A DNA stretch of 64,000 nt, taken from assembly GCA_947499565.1 (NCBI GenBank), contig CANMOV010000005.1:62001-126000 (forward strand), given 5' to 3'. Of the stretch, positions 34,240 to 41,207 are shown piece after piece. The stretch is from an uncultured Croceitalea sp. (GTDB taxonomy: Bacteria; Bacteroidota; Bacteroidia; Flavobacteriales; Flavobacteriaceae). The notes beneath the pieces are model-generated. The model was not told where the DNA came from. It was given only the letters and a program-made list of their open reading frames with translations, and did no database searches. Position 1 is the first letter of the stretch; each line of letters begins with the position of its first letter. The position numbers and the translations under genes were made by a program.

Positions 34240-34536
34240 TTACGCGGTGGTAATCAGTTCAAAAATCTGAATATCAGGATTGGTTGAAAGCATATTTCCT
34301 AGAGTTTCAAAATCACCAATATTTTTTCTCCACTCCAAATATTTTTGAAAATGTTCATTAGATTTCCAATATTCGGTAAGTACAATTTTGTTAGGTTCTT
34401 TTTCTAATCGACCTACTTGTGCACCATTACAACCTTCATAATCTCTTGTGTCTTGCAGTATTGTTTCAAAAAACTGTTTGATGTTTTCCGTTTGTTCTTC
34501 TTGAGCTAGAAGCTCAAATTTCACCATAATTTCCAT
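34240..34536 (-). CDS. Antibiotic biosynthesis monooxygenase (ABM) domain protein
   Basis: 98 aa from ATG 34536 (MEIMVKFELLAQ); ATG 34527 would also fit. The frame is open further upstream, but those residues do not resemble the family. The single ferredoxin-like ABM domain includes ILQDTRDYEGCNGAQVGRLE and LTEYWKSNEHFQKYLEWR, with the conserved W. Such dimers act as cofactor-free monooxygenases or heme-degrading enzymes; the substrate here is unknown. It is 87 bases downstream of the Crp gene and 37 bases upstream of the SnoaL gene. Confidence 0.85.
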   Translation of the reverse strand: MEIMVKFELLAQEEQTENIKQFFETILQDTRDYEGCNGAQVGRLEKEPNKIVLTEYWKSNEHFQKYLEWRKNIGDFETLGNMLSTNPDIQIFELITTA

Positions 34537-34623
34537 AATTACTTTTTTATAATTAATAATATGGTACAAAGAAACAGCAGTTGGTTTAATCAAACCTGTG
34601 ACTTTTAGCACAGCAGCTAAAAT

Positions 34624-35238
34624 TTAATTTAAAATTTGGATTTCTTTTTGTCCAAGCCTAATTTTCCCGTTAGATTCTAGCTTTTTTAAAAGTCTAGAAA
34701 CAACTTCTCTTGTAGTTCCTAATTCTCTTGCCAATTCTTGATGTGATTTTTTTACAACAGTATCAGTTGCTTTTGAAACAAGGTAATCGAATAGTCTGTC
34801 TTTGAGTGGCTGAAATGCTAAATTTGAATACTGATTAATAAGGTGATTATAGCTTTCTCTAAAAGTATTTGTGGTAAAAGTGTTCCAAGATTTGTATTTA
34901 AAATTCCAATCTCTAACAAATCTTACAGGTATGTTAAGAATCGTACATTCTTCTTCAATTATAGCGTTCACAGTACTCTTGCAATCTTCAAAACAAGCCG
35001 AGAGTGACAAAGTACAAGTTTCCATAGCGTTTAAATAATAAATGAGAATTTCACGTTCTTTATTCTCTTGATAGACTCTTACTTTTCCTTGCAATACAAT
35101 TTTTAAAACCTTAATGTATTGATTATTCTTGATTATAAAGTCTCCCTTTTTATGGGTTGTAATAAATGATTTTTCGCGAAGTTCCTCTTGAAGATTTTGC
35201 TCTGAAATTCGAAGACTATGAATGAAATTATTTAACAT
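34624..35238 (-). CDS. Crp/Fnr-family regulator with cysteine cluster
   Basis: 204 aa. The cyclic-nucleotide-like sensor domain spans ~20-120 and the winged helix ~150-204 (HQELARELGTTREVVSRLLKKL). Four Cys lie at 75, 82, 86 and 98 (METCTLSLSACFEDC), in the middle of the sensor rather than at the Fnr N-terminal position. I recall this Cys-containing segment in Bacteroidota Crp proteins near sulfur or redox genes, so thiol or persulfide sensing is possible. It heads a same-strand run to the desulfhydrase gene (35238 to 31381) and is its likely regulator. Confidence 0.86.
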   Translation of the reverse strand: MLNNFIHSLRISEQNLQEELREKSFITTHKKGDFIIKNNQYIKVLKIVLQGKVRVYQENKEREILIYYLNAMETCTLSLSACFEDCKSTVNAIIEEECTILNIPVRFVRDWNFKYKSWNTFTTNTFRESYNHLINQYSNLAFQPLKDRLFDYLVSKATDTVVKKSHQELARELGTTREVVSRLLKKLESNGKIRLGQKEIQILN

Positions 35239-35289
35239 TTGTCTTTGGAAATAAAATTAGCCAATCAGATTGCATTTAGTTTCTTGATG

Positions 35290-35406
35290 TGCTACATCAT
35301 CGTGTTTGTGCATGGTTAGTTGTGCTGGTCTAAAGATAGCAAAATGGGGGCGAACCAGGGGATTGGTATTTAACCCCAAGCAATAAATTAAACACGTTGT
35401 TTTACC
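35290..35406. repeat. Cassette-type repeat between crp and GNAT genes
   Basis: The left end contains TGCTACATCATCG (also at 31215) and TGTGCATGGTT (35307-35317, also at 37006-37016). The right end is AACACGTTGTTTTACC, eight bases before the stop of the GNAT gene. The internal hairpin GGGGATTGG/TTTAACCCC is partial. It belongs to the proposed repeat family. Confidence 0.5.
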
Positions 35407-35414
35407 TTCGTTTT

Positions 35415-35861
35415 TCATAAATCTTTTGCAAGGCATTTGCTGTCTGGAATATGCTTTAGCTTGCCATATTTTTCAATTAAACCATAATTCTTTCTTTGGT
35501 AAAGTTTACTTGCTTCTGGCTGTTTTGAACCCATGAAGAGTATACATTTGGTGAATCCTAATTCTCTCGACCAGTTCTCTAATTCTAATAGAATTTTTTC
35601 TCCAATTCTTTGACCTCGAGCTTCTGGAGAAACGAACATTCTTTTAATTTCCATAGCATTAGTATCATATATAGAAATTGCTCCGCAACCAATCGCTTTG
35701 TCTCCTGTCATAGCCAACACAACATATTTTATATTAGAGATATCATTAAACTGAGATAAAGGATGAGTTTTTCCATCTCGCTTTCCAAGATCAGAATTAA
35801 GTAACTTCACAAGCCTATTAAATTCTAGGTTTTGTGAATTTGTTCTTACGATTTTTATCAT
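35415..35861 (-). CDS. GNAT-family N-acetyltransferase
   Basis: 148 aa from ATG 35861 (MIKIVRTN); ATGs at 35867 and 35876 are also possible. Acetyl-CoA loop: MFVSPEARGQRIGEKILLEL (R-G-Q-R-I-G), then LFMGSKQPEASKLYQRKNYG. It acetylates an unknown small molecule or protein. The start lies inside the preceding membrane-protein gene (44-base overlap), so the two travel as a pair between repeat elements. Confidence 0.87.
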   Translation of the reverse strand: MIKIVRTNSQNLEFNRLVKLLNSDLGKRDGKTHPLSQFNDISNIKYVVLAMTGDKAIGCGAISIYDTNAMEIKRMFVSPEARGQRIGEKILLELENWSRELGFTKCILFMGSKQPEASKLYQRKNYGLIEKYGKLKHIPDSKCLAKDL

Positions 35862-36183
35862 AAACATTATTACCACCTAGATTATGTATTTTCATTTCCT
35901 GAGTTATAACATAAATTCCTCCAATAATTGGAACGATAGCATATAAAAGATTCCTTCCAATTCGCAGTTTTTCACTCAATCCCCGCAGATTTAGATAAAG
36001 GCCTATTCCAGTTAAAATAAGAACTCCGATTACTGCCTCGAAGAAGTTAGGTAATGAAAGCAATGTAATTTTCATCCCTTCTGGGAGATTAAGCTCCAAT
36101 ACAGAGGGTCTTATTAGTTTAAAAAACACAAACAAAGCGATAAGCACAAACTGAATTCTTGCTAATTTTAATATATCTCTCAT
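35818..36183 (-). CDS. Three-helix membrane protein of unknown function
   Basis: 121 aa with hydrophobic segments at ~10-25 (FVLIALFVFFKLI), ~45-65 (FFEAVIGVLILTGIGLYL) and ~80-95 (LLYAIVPIIGGIYVI), and a basic tail (YDKNRKNKFTKPRI). I do not recognise a family. It overlaps the GNAT gene downstream by 44 bases and is preceded by a cassette-type repeat. Confidence 0.62.
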   Translation of the reverse strand: MRDILKLARIQFVLIALFVFFKLIRPSVLELNLPEGMKITLLSLPNFFEAVIGVLILTGIGLYLNLRGLSEKLRIGRNLLYAIVPIIGGIYVITQEMKIHNLGGNNVYDKNRKNKFTKPRI

Positions 36184-36194
36184 TTTAGCTTATG

Positions 36195-36405
36195 GCCTAA
36201 CGGTCTCGTATAACCTTCATTTACAGAGGTTTTAAGTTACCCTTTTTTGGGTTATCACAGACGCTCGCAATTCCGAGTGGATTCTAGCTTACCCATAGCG
36301 CAGTCTAGGGGTAGTCGAATCCGCCGACCAGAGTTGAGGGATTAATGAACATATAAAACAAGTAAAAGTCGGCGAATAAATTTCGATTGAACATTGTTGT
36401 AAGGC
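36195..36405. repeat. Cassette-type repeat with imperfect terminal inverted repeat
   Basis: Left end GCCTAACGGTCTCGTATAAC (36195-36214) and right end ACATTGTTGTAAGGC (36391-36405). GCCTAAC pairs with GTAAGGC with one mismatch. The 211-base element is richer in GC than the adjoining genes (CGGCG, CCGCCG) and has no open frame of note. It ends seven bases before the stop of the 36412-36897 gene. Confidence 0.6.
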
Positions 36406-36411
36406 TTTCTT

Positions 36412-36897
36412 TTAATCGTTAATCCACTTTTGATTACTTAAATCATAAGCGTGATTGGAGTCGTGAATTGAAATTGAATATTTGTTTTCTATATTCAGTC
36501 CGCCAGCTTCTTTCCAACATTTATTAAACCATTCCATGACTTGTTTTGTAAGTTGAATATAAAATTCATCCATTCTATCCATATCAGAATCATTGTCAAA
36601 ATCATAATGGTCTTCGTCTATGTCCAAATCTTTATCTCGTAAAAATCCATTTGGAAATTCAATTAAAGTTTTTCTAAATCCTAATTGACTAAAATTCGAA
36701 TCCATTGGATAGAAATTAATTCTATAACCGTCTTCAAATAATTCAAACGCATAGAATCGAATATCACTTTCGGAATATTTTTCATGTAATCCATAGTCTC
36801 CTTCAAATATTGCTTTTATGTCTTCAATCATTCGATTAGAAATTGAATCTAAAAATGATGAGATTTTGTTCAGTTGATTTATTTCAATTTCAGTCAT
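36412..36897 (-). CDS. Hypothetical acidic protein
   Basis: 161 aa, no signal peptide or membrane segment. It is strongly acidic in the middle (DKDLDIDEDHYDFDNDSDMDRMDEF). The rest looks like a small alpha/beta protein (IRFYAFELFEDGYRINFYPMD; FNKCWKEAGG). The style recalls immunity or SUKH-like proteins found as single genes in accessory regions, but I cannot assign a family. It has repeat elements on both sides (36195-36405 and 36967-37175), so it fits a single-gene cassette. Confidence 0.65.
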   Translation of the reverse strand: MTEIEINQLNKISSFLDSISNRMIEDIKAIFEGDYGLHEKYSESDIRFYAFELFEDGYRINFYPMDSNFSQLGFRKTLIEFPNGFLRDKDLDIDEDHYDFDNDSDMDRMDEFYIQLTKQVMEWFNKCWKEAGGLNIENKYSISIHDSNHAYDLSNQKWIND

Positions 36898-36966
36898 CTT
36901 CTGAGCATTGCAAAAGTTAATAAAATAATGAAGATGCTCTTTCTTTTCATTGATTTAGTCAAATGG

Positions 36967-37175
36967 CTTACAATGCCGCGTTATGCGGGACAGCTGCGTA
37001 AGAAGTGTGCATGGTTCGTGGCTTATTTTAAGGGAATATAGCAAAATCCTTTTAACAATGTCATGTGAATCGGACTTTGAAACAATCACATAACATTGTT
37101 TGTCAAGGAGTCCGTGATAACGGAAGTGTCCTTGTTGGATTTTGCGTTGTTGTTTTTATACTTTGTTGTATGTTG
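36967..37175. repeat. Cassette-type repeat with GC-rich left end
   Basis: Left end CTTACAATGCCGCGTTATGC followed by GGGACAGCTGCG. Right end ATACTTTGTTGTATGTTG (37158-37175), five bases before the stop of the next gene. The interior contains TGTGCATGGTT shared with 35307, and CAATCACATAACATTGTTTG. The left end is related to the inverted copy at 29048-29083. Confidence 0.6.
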
Positions 37176-37180
37176 TTTAT

Positions 37181-37813
37181 CTAATAACCAATAGTAAAAC
37201 GTTTTTTGGGGAAAGATGCATTTTCAACTTCATTGAGAATTCCAACGGCAAAGTCCTCCATAGAAATTGAACTGTCTCCTTTCTCGTTAGCTAATAATTG
37301 ATTTTCCCCAATCCTAAACTGATTAGTTCTTTCTCCTTCAAAAATAAATGCTGATGGTGATACATTGGTCCAGTTTACTTCTGTTTCATTTAGGAATACT
37401 TCTTCCAATGCTCTTTTGTGGGAGGTTGCTAGAGTTTTGTATTCCTCAGGAAAATTTGGAGCGTCTACTAAAAACATGTCTTTACTGATTTTTAAACTAC
37501 CAGCTCCGCCTACGGTGATTAATCTAGTGTTAGCTTTTTTAGCTGCCTTTATTAATGATTTTGATGCATCGATAATTAAATCCGTGTTTTTGTGGGGAGG
37601 TGCATAGGCGCTAATTACCACATCACTTCCTTCAAATAATCTGGTTAAAGCTTCCGTTTCAAAGATGTTTACTTTATGGGTGCTTATATTATCTAAGCCA
37701 AAGAAATCTTTGTTTTTTGAACTGATTAATTGCAGCTCGTAATTTCTTGCTGCTGCTTCTTTTACTATTCTTTGTCCGATGTTTCCACCGGCTCCGATAA
37801 TTGTTATTTTCAT
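37181..37813 (-). CDS. NAD(P)H-binding oxidoreductase (atypical SDR)
   Basis: 210 aa Rossmann protein with GAGGNIGQRIVKEA at residues 7-20, the atypical-SDR / NAD(P)H-binding (NmrA-like, YwnB-type) motif. Further segments are VVISAYAPP and TRLITVGGAGSL, then VNWTNVSPSAFIFEGE. It probably reduces or senses a small substrate with NAD(P)H. It is the last gene of an operon with an Rrf2 regulator, an Asp-type alpha/beta hydrolase and a DUF1348 protein (39707 to 37181), starting 6 bases after DUF1348. Confidence 0.87.
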   Translation of the reverse strand: MKITIIGAGGNIGQRIVKEAAARNYELQLISSKNKDFFGLDNISTHKVNIFETEALTRLFEGSDVVISAYAPPHKNTDLIIDASKSLIKAAKKANTRLITVGGAGSLKISKDMFLVDAPNFPEEYKTLATSHKRALEEVFLNETEVNWTNVSPSAFIFEGERTNQFRIGENQLLANEKGDSSISMEDFAVGILNEVENASFPKKRFTIGY

Positions 37814-37819
37814 GATTTT

Positions 37820-38245
37820 TTACTTTAATTTTCGTTCGTTTTCTTTTATCTGTAGGTCATTAATACTGGCAAATCTTTTTTTCATTAGACCTTCTTCATC
37901 AAATTCCCAATTTTCATTACCATAAGCACGAAACCATTGCCCTGCTTTATCTTGGTATTCGTATTCAAACCTTACAGCAATCCTATTATCTGAATGTGCC
38001 CAGTACTCTTTTTTTAATTTATAATGTAATTCGTTCTCCCATTTTTCGGTTAGAAAATCAACAATCTCTTTTCTTCCGTTGATGAAATTATTTCTATTAC
38101 GCCATTCACTCCCAACCGAATAGGCTAAAGAGATTTTTTCAGGATTCATACTATTCCAGGCATCTTCTGCCATCTGGATTTTTTGTTTGGCAGTTTTCTC
38201 GGAAAAAGGAGGAACTATCTTTTTTACTTTTATATGCTTGTTCAT
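37820..38245 (-). CDS. NTF2-like DUF1348 family protein
   Basis: 141 aa. The text KIQMAEDAWNSMNPEKISLAYS, followed by EWRNRNNFINGRKEIVDFL and KKEYWAHSDNRIAVRFEYE, is characteristic of DUF1348, a nuclear-transport-factor-2-like fold. No catalytic residues are assigned. It is cytoplasmic. It lies in the Rrf2-headed operon, 24 bases after the hydrolase gene and 6 bases before the NAD(P)H-binding gene. Confidence 0.87.
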   Translation of the reverse strand: MNKHIKVKKIVPPFSEKTAKQKIQMAEDAWNSMNPEKISLAYSVGSEWRNRNNFINGRKEIVDFLTEKWENELHYKLKKEYWAHSDNRIAVRFEYEYQDKAGQWFRAYGNENWEFDEEGLMKKRFASINDLQIKENERKLK

Positions 38246-38269
38246 GATTCTGATTTTTGTTTACGATTA

Positions 38270-39157
38270 TTACTTGTTAATAAATGTTTTAATTTTTTCT
38301 GCCACTTCTGGGGCATATTCATCCAATAAGAAATGGCTACCAATGAAGAAGTGCGATTCAATGTTTTTAAGGTCTTTGGTGTAGGCTTCACCTCCCGCTT
38401 TACTGAAAAACTTATCGTTTTCACCCCATACCACTAATGTTTTTGGTTGATGCGTTCTGAAGTAGTTTTGCCACTCTTTGTATTTCGGGAAATTAGAACT
38501 GTAATTAATAAACATAGTGGTTTGAATCTCTTTGGCGCCTTCACGATTTAGGAAAGCGTTGTCCATTAGGTAATAAGAAGGATCAATGTTTTCTGGATCT
38601 GTTGCCCCACCAAGGTGTTGTTCCTTAAGACCTTCAAGGGATAGTAAATAATTTTTAAAATTGTTTAGGCCTTCTAAATCATTGGCTTCTTTAAATCCAC
38701 CTATTTTCGCTGCCCACTCTCCAAAGCCTTCCACGTAGGCATTGGCATTTTGAATAATTAAACCTTTGATTAATTCTGGTCTTTTGGCTGCAATTCTAAA
38801 CCCGATAGGACCACCATAATCTTGAACTAATAGATAGAATGCATCTAATTTAACAGCATCTACGAATTTTTCTATGATGTTCGATACGTTATCAAATGAG
38901 TATTCAAAATCGGTTGTTTTTGGTGCATCACTAAGCCCAAAACCTGGATAGTCGGGAGCAATAACATGGTACTCGCTTGCAAGTTCTGCCATTACATCTT
39001 TAAACATAAAGGAGGAGGAAGGAAAGCCATGTAGCAATAAGATGCTTTCTTTATGTTCTGTACCTGCTTCTCGGTAGAAAATTGAAAGCCCATTGATGTC
39101 TATGGTTTTGCTTTTTTCTCTTGTTCTAGTTGTTTTTTCTAAAATGTTTGTTTCCAT
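38270..39157 (-). CDS. Alpha/beta hydrolase with Asp nucleophile (dehalogenase/epoxide-hydrolase type)
   Basis: 295 aa. The oxyanion motif HGFPSSSF starts at His43. The nucleophile elbow is VQDYGGPIG with Asp113 in the position normally held by Ser, as in haloalkane dehalogenases and epoxide hydrolases. It also has DYPGFGLSD and a late SHFLLDE with the likely catalytic His. It would hydrolyse C-halogen, C-F or epoxide bonds; the substrate is unknown. The first operon palindrome (39262-39280) is 105 bases upstream. It shares a transcript with DUF1348 and the SDR-like gene. Confidence 0.85.
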   Translation of the reverse strand: METNILEKTTRTREKSKTIDINGLSIFYREAGTEHKESILLLHGFPSSSFMFKDVMAELASEYHVIAPDYPGFGLSDAPKTTDFEYSFDNVSNIIEKFVDAVKLDAFYLLVQDYGGPIGFRIAAKRPELIKGLIIQNANAYVEGFGEWAAKIGGFKEANDLEGLNNFKNYLLSLEGLKEQHLGGATDPENIDPSYYLMDNAFLNREGAKEIQTTMFINYSSNFPKYKEWQNYFRTHQPKTLVVWGENDKFFSKAGGEAYTKDLKNIESHFFIGSHFLLDEYAPEVAEKIKTFINK

Positions 39158-39261
39158 ATCCGTTTTATTTTGTGTTGAATTCTTATCAGATGTCTTGTTA
39201 TAACAACTTGTAAAAAGTGTTATGGAGATTGTTATTATTATTATCTTTTATTTGTTTTAAT

Positions 39262-39280
39262 TGTAATAAAATTTATTACA
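39262..39280. promoter_or_regulatory. Putative Rrf2 operator 1 (TGTAATAAAATTTATTACA)
   Basis: A perfect 19-base palindrome (TGTAATAAA-A-TTTATTACA) in the gap between the rrf2 stop (39297) and the hydrolase start (39157). It is nearly identical to the copy in the rrf2 promoter. Confidence 0.75.
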
Positions 39281-39296
39281 GTTATATATAAAAAAA

Positions 39297-39707
39297 TTAA
39301 AACCTATTTTTAAATTCTTCTAAAGTCTGTTTGTTTAATTCGTTGCTAATGGCATTGTCAATAGTGCTCATTACAGCTGTTAGTTTATCATTAATTTGTT
39401 TACCCACTCTACAGCTAGGGTTGGGTGTATTTTTAAGTTTTGATAAAACAGTATCAGGTCCTTTTACTAAATTAAAGATGTCAGACAACAAGATTTTACT
39501 TGGAGCTTTCAACAATCGAACACCCCCATTTTTACCTTCTTTACTTTCTATAAAACCACCTTCTTTTAGAGTTACCAGTTCTTTTCTAACCAGTACAGGA
39601 TTAATATTAAGGCTTCCTGCAATTGTGGTAGATGGCAACCAATCTTCATAATAAATGGAGAGCAGTGTCATAATATGCAGGGCTATAGAAAATCTTGTTT
39701 TTACCAA
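39297..39707 (-). CDS. Rrf2-family transcriptional regulator
   Basis: 136 aa. Winged-helix start KTRFSIALHIMTLL, then SLNINPVLVRKELVTLKEGGFIESKEGKNGG, the conserved Rrf2 HTH and wing. Only one Cys (NPSCRVG) is present, so it does not have the three-Cys Fe-S site of IscR or NsrR and is more like the YwnA branch. The palindrome TGTAATAAAAATTATTACA overlaps its own promoter and a second copy lies before the hydrolase gene, so it probably represses itself and the operon. Confidence 0.9.
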   Translation of the reverse strand: MVKTRFSIALHIMTLLSIYYEDWLPSTTIAGSLNINPVLVRKELVTLKEGGFIESKEGKNGGVRLLKAPSKILLSDIFNLVKGPDTVLSKLKNTPNPSCRVGKQINDKLTAVMSTIDNAISNELNKQTLEEFKNRF

Positions 39708-39735
39708 ATCTTTACGGGACTTCTTTTGTTAAATA

Positions 39736-39743
39736 CAAATGTA
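39736..39743 (-). promoter_or_regulatory. -7 promoter element of rrf2
   Basis: On the minus strand TACATTTG matches TAnnTTTG, with TTA at -33 after an 18-base spacer. The last four bases upstream lie inside the Rrf2 palindrome. The start codon is at 39707. Confidence 0.55.
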
Positions 39744-39758
39744 ATAAAAATTATTACA
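39740..39758. promoter_or_regulatory. Putative Rrf2 operator 2 (TGTAATAAAAATTATTACA)
   Basis: A palindrome with perfect eight-base arms and a three-base centre (TGTAATAA-AAA-TTATTACA) that overlaps the rrf2 -7 element. It differs from the copy at 39262 at one base, giving a clear consensus TGTAATAAAAwTTATTACA. Confidence 0.75.
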
Positions 39759-39870
39759 GTATAAAAATATTTTTCCGCTACACATGAAACAACATACATC
39801 CGTCTCGGCTATGTGACTTGCAATTACCTATAACCATTGCTTTCATATTTACTATAGGTATTCTAGAAAT

Positions 39871-40000
39871 TACACACAACGGTTTGCGTATGTATAGTTA
39901 CTAAGATAACACAAAAGGGAAGGAGTAAGGAGATCCAAAGGATTTCCGAGACACTCTTTATCTATTATCTAGCAATTAATTATACAGGTTGTTGTGTGTA
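39871..40000. repeat. Cassette-type repeat with perfect 10-bp terminal inverted repeat
   Basis: TACACACAAC (39871-39880) is the exact reverse complement of GTTGTGTGTA (39991-40000). The 110-base interior contains GGAGATCCAAAGGATTTCC, a small dyad, and no open frame. The right end reads ATACAGGTTGTTGTGTGTAG and ends six bases before the stop of the hydrolase gene at 40007. It is the clearest member of the family. Confidence 0.7.
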
Positions 40001-40006
40001 GTCTTT

Positions 40007-41056
40007 TTAGTCGATGAAGTTTATTATTTCTTCAAGATATTTTTCTTTTTGTTCCCACCAGATTTCATGTCCAGCATTTTCGATAAACGAATATGTACTA
40101 TTTGGATACAAATCAACATATTCATATGCTGAACCAAATGAATGATATTCACATTGTCCCTGCATAACTAGTATAGGTGCATTTACATTTTCAATTTGAT
40201 GCCTAATTTCTGGATAATCATCACTATTGGTTGCGATATAGGCATATAATCCACCACCACCTTCTTCGGGAAAAACATTGTTTGGGTCACAAACCATTCC
40301 TTTAGTAAACTGAGATGCTAAAGTGTTCAACATCCTATCCATTTGTTTATCTGGAATTAGTTTTTTATCAAACAATAATGCTCCCACACTAGCTATCATT
40401 GCTTTGGGTTTTAAGGCCATGTTATCTACATCTTGGTTAAAATTATATGGTTCTATAAAATTTAAAGAATCGGGTACAGGGTATAAAGAGTCCAAACCAA
40501 CATACTTTCCATCTATTTGTTTATGTGGTTTAAATGTACCCGGTGAGCTAAATACTATTTTTTCGATTTTTTCAGGATGTCTAACGGAATAATGTGATAT
40601 TATATTGGTTCCAAATGACTGGCCTATTAATATTACCTTGTCTGCGTTAATTTGTTTCGTTATTATTTCATGTAAATCGAGAATATGTTTTTCGAAATTT
40701 ATGTCCGAATATTTTTCCATTCTATCCGATAATCCTGAACCTCTTTGGTCATATAGATATACATCGAAACCTTTTTCCGTTAAACTTTCCAATGTTTCTA
40801 TTATACTTGAATGTACATACCCACCAGGACCTCCATGGAGAAATAGTACCGGGGATTTAGTTATACTATCAATACCATGTAGCTGCGTAAAAGCAATTTT
40901 AAAACCTTCCTTCATTTTCCAATATTGAGTAGTTTCTCTAGGTTGGATTGCTTTAACTGTTTCTTTTTCAGGGATTACTAATAAGATTAAAAAGATAAAA
41001 CTAATTGTGCTTAAGCTTATCCCAAACCATTTCAATACTTTCCTAAGATTTTTCAT
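40007..41056 (-). CDS. Membrane-anchored or exported alpha/beta hydrolase (proline-iminopeptidase-like)
   Basis: 349 aa. An N-terminal hydrophobic segment (residues ~11-30, ISLSTISFIFLILLVIP) acts as anchor or signal. HGGPGGY starts at His74 (oxyanion), the nucleophile elbow is GQSFGTN with Ser147, and the likely His lies in NAGHEIWWE near residue 330. YDQRGSGLSD is typical of the prolyl aminopeptidase S33 group. The substrate is unknown. Cassette-type ends (TTACACACA-CGG) lie on both sides (39870 and 41118). Confidence 0.85.
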   Translation of the reverse strand: MKNLRKVLKWFGISLSTISFIFLILLVIPEKETVKAIQPRETTQYWKMKEGFKIAFTQLHGIDSITKSPVLFLHGGPGGYVHSSIIETLESLTEKGFDVYLYDQRGSGLSDRMEKYSDINFEKHILDLHEIITKQINADKVILIGQSFGTNIISHYSVRHPEKIEKIVFSSPGTFKPHKQIDGKYVGLDSLYPVPDSLNFIEPYNFNQDVDNMALKPKAMIASVGALLFDKKLIPDKQMDRMLNTLASQFTKGMVCDPNNVFPEEGGGGLYAYIATNSDDYPEIRHQIENVNAPILVMQGQCEYHSFGSAYEYVDLYPNSTYSFIENAGHEIWWEQKEKYLEEIINFID

Positions 41057-41117
41057 TCAGTCCTTTCACACTCGGACGACGTTTTTAAGGGAATGGTTAC
41101 AGATTCTAAGTTTTAGA

Positions 41118-41140
41118 TTACACACAGCGGTCCTGGCTAT
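41118..41140. repeat. Cassette-repeat left end (TTACACACAGCGG)
   Basis: TTACACACAGCGG (41118-41130) matches TTACACACAACGG at 39870-39882 at 12 of 13 positions. Together the two sites bracket the hydrolase gene 40007-41056. I see no matching right end before the next gene at 41208. Confidence 0.5.
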
Positions 41141-41207
41141 ACCCCATTAGGTCTACGAATCGAATTCAAAAATCAAGGCAATAGTAGCTGAGAGTAAAAT
41201 TTAGGCA

